This document shows, piece by piece, positions 21,236 through 29,631 of a stretch of DNA of 64,000 bases (the first letter of the stretch is position 1; the number at the start of each line of letters is the position of its first letter). A model generated the notes under the pieces. It did no database searches and was not told where the DNA came from. It worked only from the letters and a program-made list of their open reading frames with translations. The position numbers and the translations under genes are program-made. The stretch is from Microbispora rosea. GTDB taxonomy: Bacteria; Actinomycetota; Actinomycetes; Streptosporangiales; Streptosporangiaceae. The stretch lies in the NCBI RefSeq assembly GCF_900156315.1, contig NZ_FTNI01000026.1:62001-126000 (forward strand), written 5' to 3'.

Positions 21236-22024
21236 TCAGAGGGGACGGGCGTACCAGCGGCCCTCCTGGCCGCGGTCGAGGTGCAGCGGCACGCCGAAGG
21301 TCGCGGACAGGTTCTCCTGCGTCATCACCGCGTCGATCGGCCCCTGGTCGACGACCGAGCCGTGCCGAAGCAGCAGCACGTGGGTGAACCCGGTCGGGAT
21401 CTCCTCGACGTGGTGGGTGACCAGCACCATCGTGGGCGACTTCGGGTCCCGGGCCAGCGCGCCGAGACGGCGTACGAGATCCTCGCGGCCGGCCACGTCG
21501 AGCCCGGCGGCGGGCTCGTCGAGCAGCAGCAACTCGGGGTCCGGCATGAGCGCACGGGCGATCTGCACCCGCTTGCGCTCGCCCTCCGACAGCGTTCCGA
21601 AGCGCCGCCTGATCAGGTGGGCGCAGCCGAGCTGGTCGATGAGCTCGACCGCCCGGGTGACGTCGTGGGAGTCGTACTCCTCCGTCCACCGGCCCAGGAT
21701 CGCGTACGACGCGGTGAGCACGAGGTCGATGACCTTCTCGTCCGGCGGGATGCGCTCCGACAGGGCCGCGCTGGCCAGGCCGATCCGGGGCCGCAGGTCG
21801 AACACGTCCGTCTGGCCGAGCCGCTCGCCGAGGATCTCCACCGAGCCCTCGGATGGGAACAGCAGCGATGCGGCCACCTGGAGCAGCGTCGTCTTCCCCG
21901 CGCCGTTCGGCCCGATCACCACCCAGCGCTCGTCTTCCCTGACGCTCCAGTCGATGCCGCGCAGCAGGGCCGCGCCGTCCCTTCGGACGGCCACGTCCTG
22001 AAGCTGAAGCACCTGACCGCCCAT
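21236..22024 (-). CDS. ABC transporter ATP-binding protein (YlmA-like)
   Basis: 262 residues with Walker A GPNGAGKTTLL near residue 38, signature TLSEGERKRVQIARAL, Walker B LLLLDEPAAGLD and H-loop VTHH. No permease gene accompanies it. It resembles the free-standing YlmA/PhnC-like ATPases found alone in actinobacterial genomes, which may work with an unlinked membrane partner or have a non-transport role. AGGGGG precedes the ATG. Divergent from the conserved hypothetical gene at 22090, with 65 bp between. Confidence 0.88.
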   Translation of the reverse strand: MGGQVLQLQDVAVRRDGAALLRGIDWSVREDERWVVIGPNGAGKTTLLQVAASLLFPSEGSVEILGERLGQTDVFDLRPRIGLASAALSERIPPDEKVIDLVLTASYAILGRWTEEYDSHDVTRAVELIDQLGCAHLIRRRFGTLSEGERKRVQIARALMPDPELLLLDEPAAGLDVAGREDLVRRLGALARDPKSPTMVLVTHHVEEIPTGFTHVLLLRHGSVVDQGPIDAVMTQENLSATFGVPLHLDRGQEGRWYARPL

Positions 22025-22089
22025 GTGGTCCCCCTCCCGTGGTTCGCTGAGATAAAACTATGGCAGTCCCACCACATATCGTGGATCGG

Positions 22090-22821
22090 GTGCGCATCGA
22101 ATCACCGATCTCCGCCACGCTCGTCGCCTGGGGCAACGCCTGGCTCGGGGGACACGTGAGCCTGGAGCACGCCCTCGACCGCGTCGAGCGCGAGGCCGGG
22201 CCTCAGGTGGTGGCGGCGGATGACGTCGAGACCCCCCTGCTCGCCTACCTCGTCGACCGGCGGATCGAGGGGCTGGGCGCGTTCCGGCTGGCCCTGCCGG
22301 TGCCCGGCGACCCCCTCGGGCTCACCGGGCCGCCCGCCTTCAACGGCGCCGCGATCGACGCGGGCCAGGCCGCCGTGGCCGTGCTGTCCGGCCGGTGCCT
22401 CGGTCTCGTGCCGTCCGCCGACCGGCGCGGCTCGTCGTACTGCGGAATCCGCTGGACCGTGGCCGAGGCGTCGCCCGTACCGCCCGACGTGCCGTCGCTG
22501 GCCGAGGCGGAGCAGGCGCTGCGGACCACCATGATGGCCGCCACCGAGGCGCTGCTGGGCGTGGGCGGACCGGCGCAGGGCTTCCCGGCGCCGGACGCGC
22601 TCGACCGCGCGGGCGAGGCCCTCGCCCCCGGTTATCCCGGCAGGGCGCACCGGGTCGGCGCCTTGGCCGCCCGGTTGTCTGTGGCGCTGCGTCTCGCCGA
22701 TGAGCGGGGGCTCACCTCGGGGCAGGTCACCGCCCGCGGGCAGGCCCTGCGCGACCTCGACCGCGCCGTACGGCGGGCCAGGGTGGCGGCGCACAACGCC
22801 ATCGTCGAGTCCCAGGTCTGA
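22090..22821 (+). CDS. Conserved actinobacterial hypothetical protein
   Basis: About 243 residues from GTG 22090, beginning MRIESPISATLVAWGNAWLGGHVSL. No membrane segment and no recognisable catalytic motif. The N-terminal half looks alpha/beta; the C-terminal third is helical (YPGRAHRVGALAARLSVALRLADERG). TATCGT lies seven bases before GTG 22090, matching the leaderless promoter pattern; an in-frame ATG at 22060 would place that hexamer inside the gene. Coding bias is strong. The function is unknown to me. Confidence 0.75.
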   Translation: MRIESPISATLVAWGNAWLGGHVSLEHALDRVEREAGPQVVAADDVETPLLAYLVDRRIEGLGAFRLALPVPGDPLGLTGPPAFNGAAIDAGQAAVAVLSGRCLGLVPSADRRGSSYCGIRWTVAEASPVPPDVPSLAEAEQALRTTMMAATEALLGVGGPAQGFPAPDALDRAGEALAPGYPGRAHRVGALAARLSVALRLADERGLTSGQVTARGQALRDLDRAVRRARVAAHNAIVESQV

Positions 22822-22840
22822 CGGTGCGCCCGTGCCGCGT

Positions 22841-23749
22841 TCACCGCGCGGCGACCGCCTCGCGGACGGCGGGCGCGACCTCCTGGGCCCAGCGGGCCAG
22901 AAGGGTGAGGTCGGGGGCGCCGTGGTCGGCGGAGAAGAGCGTGAAGCCCGACGCGCCGTGCTCCAGCACGGCTCCGGTCAGTTCCTCGACCCACTGGGCG
23001 GCGGAGCCGCCGATCCAGCGGCCGTCGGAGTCGCGGGTGGCGGGCAGCGGCCGGTCGGTGATGCGGCCGGGGAAGTTGAAGACCGTGCGGATCTCCCGCG
23101 GATCACGGCCGGCGGACGCCGCCGCCTCGTCGATGATCGGCCGCGACGTGCGGTAACGCTCGCTGAGCCAGTCGGCCGCGTGGCCGGGGATCCAGCCGTC
23201 GGCCACCCGGCCGGTGGCCGCCAGGGATTTACGGCCGACCGACCCGGTCCACACGGGCGGCGCGGGCACCGGCGCCGGCTCTATGTGGTTCACCTGGTAG
23301 TGCGTGCCCTGGTAGGTGACCGGAGGGCCGCCGCCCGACAGCAGCTTGACCAGGATGATCGCCTCCTCGAAGGCGTCCACGGCGTCGCCTGGTGTCAGCC
23401 GCGGCACCCCCATGTCGGCGATGCGATCCCACAGCCCGCCCGCGCCCATGCCGAGCACGATCCGGCCGCCCGACAGCGCCGACAACGACGTCACCATCCT
23501 GGCCAGCATGGGGGCGGGGCGGGTCGGCAGGTTGGTGACATTGGCGAAACCGGCGATGTGCCGCGTCTGCCCGAGGATGAAGCCGAGCGCGGCGTAGGCG
23601 TCCACGCGTCCGCCGAGGTAGGGGTGGTCCGACAGCGTGAAGATGTCGAGCCCGTCCCTGTCGGCCTGCCGGACCATGCGCAGCAGCTCGGGTATGTCGT
23701 CGACGCCGGAGTGCGCGCCGAAACCGAAGACGACGTCTTGTGCCGACAT
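22841..23749 (-). CDS. LLM-class flavin-dependent oxidoreductase
   Basis: About 302 residues from MSAQDVVFGFGAHS. Luciferase-like TIM barrel features include TLSDHPYLGGR, the FANVTNLPTRPAPMLARMV strand-helix, the GRIVLGMGAGG motif and GRVADGWIPGH near the C-terminal half. Such enzymes use reduced F420 or FMN; the G6PD/Mer-like subfamily is plausible but not proven. Its promoter (minus-strand TAATAT at 23797-23792) lies between two copies of a GTTCG-N5-CGAAC operator. The marR gene immediately upstream has the same operator, so the pair forms a MarR-controlled unit. Confidence 0.88.
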   Translation of the reverse strand: MSAQDVVFGFGAHSGVDDIPELLRMVRQADRDGLDIFTLSDHPYLGGRVDAYAALGFILGQTRHIAGFANVTNLPTRPAPMLARMVTSLSALSGGRIVLGMGAGGLWDRIADMGVPRLTPGDAVDAFEEAIILVKLLSGGGPPVTYQGTHYQVNHIEPAPVPAPPVWTGSVGRKSLAATGRVADGWIPGHAADWLSERYRTSRPIIDEAAASAGRDPREIRTVFNFPGRITDRPLPATRDSDGRWIGGSAAQWVEELTGAVLEHGASGFTLFSADHGAPDLTLLARWAQEVAPAVREAVAAR

Positions 23750-23775
23750 TATTCCGCCTTTCCCCGAGAACAAAA

Positions 23776-23813
23776 GTTCGTTCCACGAACCATATTAGTT
23801 CGTGGCGCGAACT
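23776..23813. promoter_or_regulatory. Two MarR operators flanking the -10 of the oxidoreductase gene
   Basis: GTTCGTTCCACGAAC (23776-23790) and AGTTCGTGGCGCGAACT (23797-23813) are inverted repeats sharing arms GTTCG/CGAAC. The hexamer TAATAT on the minus strand lies between them. A third copy is at 24311-24327 before marR. The shared arms at both genes argue for one regulator, the MarR protein. Confidence 0.85.
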
Positions 23814-23830
23814 TCAATCGTCCCCGGGAT

Positions 23831-24295
23831 TCAGCGCACGGGATCCGGTTCCAGGAAGACGGTGGGGACCTTGTTGTCCGTCACGACACGGCCGAGCAGG
23901 GCGGCGAGCGTGTCACGCTCCGCCGGGGCCAGCCCCGACGCGAGTTCCTCGACACGGCGACAGGTCTCGGTGTAGAACTCGTCGGCCAGTTTGGCGCCCT
24001 GCCCGGTGAGCGACACCCGCACCGCGCGGGAGTCCTGGGGGTCGGGGGCGCGCTGGACCAGCCCGTTGCGCTCGCTGCGGTCCACCAGGCCGGTCAGGCT
24101 CGACTTCGCCAGGCCGAGCATCGCGCCCAGCTCGCTCATGCCGTAGGGCTGCGCCATCAGGACGCACAACAACTGGCCCTGCTGCTGGGTGAGGCCGTAC
24201 TCGCGGGCGGAATTCGCATACACGGCGTTCACCAGGAACGTGGACCGCACCAGTGCGGCCACCGTCCCGATCCGGCCATCGGCATTCTTGCTCAC
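23831..24295 (-). CDS. MarR-family transcriptional regulator
   Basis: 154 residues with a winged helix-turn-helix: MSELGAMLGLAKSSLTGLVDR is the recognition region, followed by the wing RAPDPQDSRAVRVSLT with the conserved DxRxxxxxLT pattern. Helices at both ends form the dimer interface. GTG 24295 is preceded at six bases by TACTCT, so it is probably leaderless. An operator (AGTTCGC-GAC-GCGAACT) covers its upstream promoter region, and two more control the flavin oxidoreductase gene downstream. MarR proteins usually release DNA on binding phenolics or on oxidation; the inducer is unknown. Confidence 0.93.
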   Translation of the reverse strand: MSKNADGRIGTVAALVRSTFLVNAVYANSAREYGLTQQQGQLLCVLMAQPYGMSELGAMLGLAKSSLTGLVDRSERNGLVQRAPDPQDSRAVRVSLTGQGAKLADEFYTETCRRVEELASGLAPAERDTLAALLGRVVTDNKVPTVFLEPDPVR

Positions 24296-24310
24296 CGGAC
24301 CAGAGTAACC

Positions 24311-24327
24311 AGTTCGCGACGCGAACT
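24311..24327. promoter_or_regulatory. MarR operator in front of marR, with adjacent half-site
   Basis: AGTTCGC-GAC-GCGAACT is a perfect 7+3+7 palindrome just upstream of the TACTCT hexamer of marR. A further half-site AGTTCG lies at 24331-24336. The same arms recur before the oxidoreductase gene. Confidence 0.85.
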
Positions 24328-24336
24328 AACAGTTCG

Positions 24337-24960
24337 TCAGGCCAGGCCGTGGCGCACGGCATAGAGCGCGGCCTGGGTGCGGTCCTGCACGCCGAGCTTC
24401 ATGAGCACGTTGGAGACGTGCGTCTTCACGGTCTTCTCCGCCACCACGAGCTCACGGGCGATCTCGCGGTTCGACCGCCCGGCGGCGAGCAGCCGCAGCA
24501 CCTCGCGCTCCCGGTCGGTCAGCGCCGACCCCGCCTCGGCCTGCTCGCGGTCCGCCGGGCCGGCCAGCATCGCCTCGGCCGCCTCGGGCGCGAGCAGGAC
24601 CTGCCCGCCGTACACGGCCCGGATCGCCTGGACGAGGGCGCCGGGGTCCACGTCCTTGTAGAGGAAGCCCGCGGCGCCCGCCCGCATGGCCGGGGCCACG
24701 TCGCCGCGGTCGCTGACCGAGGTGAGGACGATCACTCGAACGTCCCGGCCGGACAGCTCCGCGAGCGCGCCGAGGCCGTCGAGCACCGGCATCTTCAGGT
24801 CGAGCAGCAGCACGTCGGGAGCGAGCGCACCGGTCATCTCGACCGCCTCGGCGCCGTCCGCCGCCTCCCCCACGACGCTGATGTCCTCCTGGATCTCCAG
24901 GAACGTACGCAGGCCCTGCCGTACGACGGGGTGGTCGTCGGCGATGAGCACGCGGATCAC
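24337..24960 (-). CDS. NarL/LuxR-family response regulator
   Basis: 207 residues. Receiver domain at residues ~1-120 with the acidic pocket (ADDHPVV), the phospho-acceptor Asp in [12 protein letters not shown], Thr in VIVLTS and Lys in FLYKDVD. The C-terminal LuxR-type helix-turn-helix ([44 protein letters not shown]) is complete. Its start overlaps the histidine kinase stop by 4 bp (ATGA), so the two are translationally coupled. It is presumably phosphorylated by that kinase; target genes are not evident. Confidence 0.96.
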   Translation of the reverse strand: MIRVLIADDHPVVRQGLRTFLEIQEDISVVGEAADGAEAVEMTGALAPDVLLLDLKMPVLDGLGALAELSGRDVRVIVLTSVSDRGDVAPAMRAGAAGFLYKDVDPGALVQAIRAVYGGQVLLAPEAAEAMLAGPADREQAEAGSALTDREREVLRLLAAGRSNREIARELVVAEKTVKTHVSNVLMKLGVQDRTQAALYAVRHGLA

Positions 24961-26114
24961 GCGGGCACCTCCAGTCGTACCGTCGTGCCGCTGCCGGGCG
25001 CGGAGGAGACCGTCAGCGTGCCGCCGACGGTCTGGGCCCGGTCGCCCATCGACGGCAGCCCCAAGCCGTGCACGCCCGCCTCATCGAATCCGACGCCGTC
25101 GTCGGTCACCTCCAGCACCAGGGCGGCCTCCCGGCGCGCGAGCCGTACGTCGATGCGGGCGGCCCTGGCGTGCCGCACGGCGTTGTGCAACGCCTCCTGG
25201 GCGACCCGGAGCACGGCGACCTCGATCTCGGGCGCGAGGTCGCGGTCGTCCGGCGGCTCGCCCTCCGCCGAGAACGCGACCGTCACGGGGTGCAGGCGGT
25301 CGAGGAGGGCCGCCTGCTTGCGCACGCTCTCCACCAGGCCGTGCCGGTCCAGCTCGGCCGGGCGCAGCTCCACGATCACCGCGCGCAGCTCGGTCAGCGC
25401 CTCACCCGCCATCCGCTCGACACGATCGATCGCCTCGGCCGCCCGCTCGGGGTCCGTACGCGCGAGCGCCGCGGCGGCCCGCGCGGTCAGCCGCAGCGAG
25501 AACAGCTTCTGGCTGACGGCGTCGTGCAGCTCGCGGGCCATCCGGGTGCGTTCCTCGACGACCGTGAGCTCGCGCCCCCGCTCGTACAGCCGGGCGTTGG
25601 TGATCGCGATGGCGGCGTGCGCCGCGAACAGCGTCAGCAGCTCCTCGTCCGCCTCGCCGAACCCGCCGGGCGTCCGCTTGTTGGACAGGAAGATGATCCC
25701 GAGGACGGTGGCGCCGTCCGTGATCGGCACACCGAGGAAGTCCTTGAGGATGGGATGGGCCTTCGGCCACCACTCGAACCGGGGGTCCCTGCGGATGTCG
25801 GGCAGCCGCACCGGCGTCCCCTCGCGGAGCATCGCGCCCAGCATGCCGTGCTGGCGCGGGGTGGGCCCGATGGCCGCCCACTGCTCGTCGGGGATGCCCT
25901 CGGCCACGAACTCCGCGAACGCGCCGTCGTCGTCCGGCACGCCGAGCGCGGCGTACTTCGCGTCGAGCAGCCGCGCCGCGGACCGCACGATCACCTGGAG
26001 GACCTCGCGGACCGACAGGTGACGGGTGACGGCGAGCACGGCCGAGCTGACCGCGTGCAGCACCGCGTCGCGGTCCCGTTCACAGGCGGCAGCGGGGTCG
26101 GCAGGCTCGGGCAC
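24957..26114 (-). CDS. GAF-domain sensor histidine kinase (NarX/DesK-type)
   Basis: 385 residues, soluble, no membrane segment. Residues ~25-180 form a GAF sensor domain (ending [10 protein letters not shown]). A HisKA_3 dimerisation domain follows, with phospho-acceptor His in [17 protein letters not shown], then HATPase_c with the N-box [10 protein letters not shown] and G-box [16 protein letters not shown]. The signal would be a small ligand, redox state or gas bound by GAF; no haem-ligating His pattern was confirmed. GTG 26114 is seven bases after TACTCT, a probable leaderless start. It is co-transcribed with the response regulator. Confidence 0.94.
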   Translation of the reverse strand: MPEPADPAAACERDRDAVLHAVSSAVLAVTRHLSVREVLQVIVRSAARLLDAKYAALGVPDDDGAFAEFVAEGIPDEQWAAIGPTPRQHGMLGAMLREGTPVRLPDIRRDPRFEWWPKAHPILKDFLGVPITDGATVLGIIFLSNKRTPGGFGEADEELLTLFAAHAAIAITNARLYERGRELTVVEERTRMARELHDAVSQKLFSLRLTARAAAALARTDPERAAEAIDRVERMAGEALTELRAVIVELRPAELDRHGLVESVRKQAALLDRLHPVTVAFSAEGEPPDDRDLAPEIEVAVLRVAQEALHNAVRHARAARIDVRLARREAALVLEVTDDGVGFDEAGVHGLGLPSMGDRAQTVGGTLTVSSAPGSGTTVRLEVPA

Positions 26115-26239
26115 GCAACACAGAGTAGGTCCCGCGGCGAGTGGGCCGCGTCGGCCGCAGGACCTAGACCCAACTGCCGAGCGACGGCCGGACCTCGGTC
26201 CGATGCGCCTCTGACGTGCCGATTTCTAGCGTGGAGCGC

Positions 26240-26902
26240 ATGAAGCACGCACTCATCACCGGAGCGTCGCGCGGGCTGGGACTCGCTCTCGCCAAGGCAC
26301 TCGCCGACGACGGCTGGTCGCTCCTGCTCACCGCGCGCGGCGAGGAGGACCTGATGTCGGCCGCTTTCGACCTCGGCGCCCGGGCCCTTCCCGGAGACGT
26401 CGCCGACCCGGCGCACGTGGCCAGGCTCGCCGATTCCGTGCCCGAGCTGGACCTCCTGGTCAACAACGCGAGCGGGCTCGGCCCCACCCCGCTGCCCAGG
26501 CTCGCCGACTATCCGCCGGACGCGCTGCGCGCACTGTTCGAGACGAACGTGATCGCGCCGCTCGCGCTGGTCCAGGCGACGCTGCCCGCGCTGCGCAAGC
26601 GGAAGGGCGCGATACTCAACATCTCCTCCGACGCCGCCGTCGAGGCGTACGAGGGCTGGGGCGGCTACGGCGCGACCAAGGCCGCCCTCGACCAGGTGTC
26701 GAACGTCCTGGCCGCCGAGGAGCCCGACGTGGCGGTCTGGTGGGTGGACCCGGGCGAGATGCGCACCCGCATGCTGGCGGACGCCGTCGGCCCGGAGGAG
26801 GCCGGGGCGGCGCCGCCGCCCGAGAGCGTGGTCCCCGCACTGCTGCGCCTCGTCGGCTCCCGTCCCGCCCCCGGCCGCTTCACCCGCGGAGCGCTGGAAT
26901 GA
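26240..26902 (+). CDS. Short-chain dehydrogenase/reductase
   Basis: 220 residues of classical SDR fold. NAD(P)-binding TGASRGLG is at residues ~7-14, followed by LLVNNASG, the catalytic Ser in NISSDAAVE, and YGATKAAL with catalytic Tyr and Lys. The protein is short after the active site. TAGCGT (26227-26232) lies seven bases before the ATG at 26240, so transcription can start at the codon. Its stop overlaps the ATG of the QueA-like gene (ATGA), implying one operon and possibly one pathway. The substrate is unknown. Confidence 0.92.
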   Translation: MKHALITGASRGLGLALAKALADDGWSLLLTARGEEDLMSAAFDLGARALPGDVADPAHVARLADSVPELDLLVNNASGLGPTPLPRLADYPPDALRALFETNVIAPLALVQATLPALRKRKGAILNISSDAAVEAYEGWGGYGATKAALDQVSNVLAAEEPDVAVWWVDPGEMRTRMLADAVGPEEAGAAPPPESVVPALLRLVGSRPAPGRFTRGALE

Positions 26903-27951
26903 CCGCCCCCGATTCGGCGATCCGGCCCCATGGGGCGAAGGGGTCGTTCGAGTTCGCGCTGACGGCGCCGCTGGAGGCGCACGAACCGCCGGAGGCGCGC
27001 GGGCTGCGCCGCGACGAGGTCAGGCTGCTGGCCTCCCGGCGTGACACCGGCGAGATCACCCATCACGTCTTCGCCGACCTGCCGTCGCTGCTGTCCCCCG
27101 GCGACCTGCTGGTGGTCAACAACTCCGCCACCCTGCCCGCGGCGGTGCGGCTCGACCGGCTGGCCGTCCACTTCTCCGGCCGCCTCGCGTCCGGAGAGTG
27201 GCTGGTCGAGCTGCGCCGCCGTACGGCGAAGGCGACGGAGCCCTACTCCGGCGCCGCGCCCGGCGAGTGGCTGCCGCTGCCGGGAGGGGCCACGCTGCGC
27301 CTGCTGGCGCAGGAGACGCCGCGCCTGTGGCGTGCCCACCTCGACCGCGACGTGCTCTCCTACCTCGCCGCGCACGGCGTGCCCATCCGGTACGGCTACG
27401 TGGGGCGCGACTGGCCGCTCGCCCACTACCAGACGGTCTTCGGGGTCGAGCCGGGCAGCGCGGAGATGCCCAGCGCCGGCCGGCCGTTCACCCCGGAGCT
27501 CGTCACCGCCCTGGTCAGCCGGGGGATCGGCGTCGCACCGATCACGCTGCACACCGGGGTCGCGTCTCCGGAGAAGGACGAACCGCCCTACCCCGAGTGG
27601 TTCTCGGTCTCCCCGTGGACGGCACGGCTGGTGAACATCACCCGCGAGCACGGGGGCCGGGTGATCGCCGTCGGCACGACCGTCGTACGGGCTCTGGAGA
27701 CCGCCGCCCTCGACGCCTCCGCCCCGGACACGGTGCGGGCGACGTCGGGCTGGACCTCACACGTCGTCACGCCCGCGGGAGGCGTGCGAGCGGTGGACGG
27801 CCTCGTCACGGGTCTGCACGAGCCCCGCTCCAGCCACCTGATGATGCTGTCGGCGATCACCGGGACCGGCGTGCTGACCTCGTCGTACGAGGCGGCGCTG
27901 GAGGAGGGCTACCTCTGGCACGAGTTCGGCGACAGCCATCTCATCCTGTGA
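26899..27951 (+). CDS. Divergent QueA-family protein (SAM:tRNA ribosyltransferase-isomerase-like)
   Basis: 350 residues colinear with QueA. The N-terminal LEAHEPPEARG corresponds to the LIAQxPxxxRD start, then GDLLVVNNSATLPAAV, YQTVFGVEPGSAEMPSAGRPFTPELV, ITLHTGV, GGRVIAVGTTVVRALE, VDGLVTGLHEPRSSHLMMLSA and a terminal YLWHEFGDSHLIL. QueA transfers the ribosyl part of SAM to preQ1 in tRNA to make queuosine. Several positions differ from canonical QueA, for example NNSATLPA where NDTRVIPA is usual. No other que genes are present, and the coupled upstream gene is an SDR. A different SAM-derived chemistry is therefore possible. Confidence 0.85.
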   Translation: MTAPDSAIRPHGAKGSFEFALTAPLEAHEPPEARGLRRDEVRLLASRRDTGEITHHVFADLPSLLSPGDLLVVNNSATLPAAVRLDRLAVHFSGRLASGEWLVELRRRTAKATEPYSGAAPGEWLPLPGGATLRLLAQETPRLWRAHLDRDVLSYLAAHGVPIRYGYVGRDWPLAHYQTVFGVEPGSAEMPSAGRPFTPELVTALVSRGIGVAPITLHTGVASPEKDEPPYPEWFSVSPWTARLVNITREHGGRVIAVGTTVVRALETAALDASAPDTVRATSGWTSHVVTPAGGVRAVDGLVTGLHEPRSSHLMMLSAITGTGVLTSSYEAALEEGYLWHEFGDSHLIL

Positions 27952-27992
27952 CACGTGATCGAACCGTGATCTCGATCGTCAAGGCTGACCGC

Positions 27993-28565
27993 ATGCGTAC
28001 CCTCATCGGCAAGCCGACCGCGCTGCTGGCCCTGCCACTGGCCGCGGGCGCGCTGGTCGCGTCCGGCGCGCCCGCCTCCGCCGCGTCGTCGGCCACGTCC
28101 AGCTCGTCCTCGGCGGCCGCGACGTCCGCGGCGACCACGGCGACCTCGGCGCCCGTCCGCATCCAGGTCAGTTTCCCCTACCGCGTCCGTGCCGGGCGCG
28201 TGGTGACGTTCAAGGTCACGCTCGTCAACAAGCTCAGGACCAAGACCGACGAGATCTTCCTCGCGGTCAAGTTCCCCAAGAACGTGACCAAGACCCGGAT
28301 CTACGTGCCGCACGGCTCCAGGTATCACGAGCACTGCACGCGGGAGCGGACGCGCGCGCTGTGCGTGCTGCCCGGCCTCCAGAAGGGCAAGAGCTACACG
28401 TTCTATGCGAAGGCCCAACTGAGCGGGTCCGCCCGCGGCACGCTCTACGGCTACTTCGGCGGCGCCGTCGTCGACACGTCGACGAACACCAACCCCAAGG
28501 AGCTGCTCACGGAGTTCGGCGACCGCATCGGCTGGGTGAAGTCGAAGAGCACGATCACCCGCTGA
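27993..28565 (+). CDS. Secreted protein with beta-sandwich-like domain, unknown function
   Basis: 190 residues. Signal peptide to about residue 30 (LLALPLAAGALVASGAPASA), then a Ser/Ala/Thr-rich linker. A domain of about 130 residues follows with alternating strands (VRIQVSFPYRVRAGRVVTFKVTLVNK, CVLPGLQKGKSYTFYAKAQL) resembling CARDB/DUF11-type Ig-like folds. Two cysteines (HEHCTRE and ALCVLPG) could form one disulfide. The ATG at 27993 gives a good signal peptide; sequence further upstream in frame is Arg-rich shadow of the queA-like gene. A surface or extracellular role is inferred. Confidence 0.8.
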   Translation: MRTLIGKPTALLALPLAAGALVASGAPASAASSATSSSSSAAATSAATTATSAPVRIQVSFPYRVRAGRVVTFKVTLVNKLRTKTDEIFLAVKFPKNVTKTRIYVPHGSRYHEHCTRERTRALCVLPGLQKGKSYTFYAKAQLSGSARGTLYGYFGGAVVDTSTNTNPKELLTEFGDRIGWVKSKSTITR

Positions 28566-28581
28566 CGTCCATCCATCCCCC

Positions 28582-28614
28582 ACGGCGCCCGCCCGTGTCC
28601 CGGGCAGGCGCCGT
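28582..28614. terminator. Bidirectional terminator
   Basis: A 14-bp stem pairs 28582-28595 with 28601-28614, with one mismatch and a 5-nt loop. It sits between the convergent secreted-protein and acyltransferase genes. Confidence 0.8.
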
Positions 28615-28632
28615 CGATCGTCCGGCGGCCCG

Positions 28633-29631
28633 TCAGGCCGCTACGGCCCGCTCCCCGGGTCCTGCCAGCCCCGTCCTCACCTGAGCCTCGGCGATCCGCG
28701 CGAGTGCCATCCGCGCCTCCCTCCTGGGGGTCCGCCCGCCGTACGCGGCCGGACGGTCCAGCCGTACGGCGGGGAAGACCGTCACCTCCGCGACGAGGCC
28801 CCTGGTGGCGACGATCCGCAGGACGGACGCGAGCAGCGTGTCGTCCCCGACGTAGGACGGCCGGGTCGAAAGGGCGGCCCGCTCGCCGGCGCCTCCACAA
28901 ACCCCGGCGCCTTCATGAAACGCCGCGCCTCCACGAACCGCACTGCCCGGGCCGGCCGCGGCGCCCTCCAGGAAACGCAGCGCCATCGGCCGCACGGGCA
29001 CCCCCGCGTCGAGCGCCGCCTGGAACACCGCGGGCCGGAACCGCCCCATCTCGCGTCCGCACCACGTCGTGCCCTCGGGGAACGCGGCCACGCTCTCACC
29101 GCGCCGCAACGCGGCGGTCATGTCCGCGACGACCCCCGGCAGGGCGGACGGCCTGTCCCTGTCGATGAACAGCGCGCCGCCCCCGGCGGCGAGCGTGCCC
29201 ACGATCGGCCACCTGCCCACCTCCGCCTTGGCCAGCGGGCGGCAGGCGAAGGTCGCCGTGATCACCAGGGGGTCGAGCCACGAGACGTGGTTGCCGACGA
29301 GCAGGGCGGGCCCGTCCTCCTCCGGTACGGCTCGCGCCCGGGCCGCGCCCCCGATGCAGGAGAACCCGCGGCGCGTCACGATCCTGATGCCGAGGGCCCG
29401 CAGCAGCAGACGCGACCAGCGCGTCGTGACCGCCCCCCGCCACGCCGTACGGCCCAGCGCGAGCGCGATCGGCAGACCGGCGAGCAGCACGAGGACCGCG
29501 CCCGTCAGGCGGGCGGCCCGCCGCAGGGGGCCTGCCGTACGCGCCTGCGTCCGCAGGCAGACGTCCGGCGCGCAGGGGGACGCCGGCAGCCAGGCGGAGG
29601 AGGCCGCCGGCAGGTGGGTGACGGCGCTCAT
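28633..29631 (-). CDS. Lysophospholipid/1-acylglycerol-type acyltransferase (OlsA-like)
   Basis: 332 residues. A hydrophobic N-terminal segment (LTGAVLVLLAGLPIALALG) precedes a PlsC domain with the catalytic motif GNHVSWLDPL (HxxxxD), the LFIDRD block and the FPEGTTW block. It transfers an acyl chain to a hydroxyl on a lipid acceptor at the membrane. The ATG (29631) overlaps the stop of the upstream GNAT-type acyltransferase gene (ATGA). This two-enzyme order is that of ornithine-lipid synthesis (OlsB then OlsA), so the likely product is an ornithine lipid. That is inference from gene pairing. Confidence 0.85.
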   Translation of the reverse strand: MSAVTHLPAASSAWLPASPCAPDVCLRTQARTAGPLRRAARLTGAVLVLLAGLPIALALGRTAWRGAVTTRWSRLLLRALGIRIVTRRGFSCIGGAARARAVPEEDGPALLVGNHVSWLDPLVITATFACRPLAKAEVGRWPIVGTLAAGGGALFIDRDRPSALPGVVADMTAALRRGESVAAFPEGTTWCGREMGRFRPAVFQAALDAGVPVRPMALRFLEGAAAGPGSAVRGGAAFHEGAGVCGGAGERAALSTRPSYVGDDTLLASVLRIVATRGLVAEVTVFPAVRLDRPAAYGGRTPRREARMALARIAEAQVRTGLAGPGERAVAA

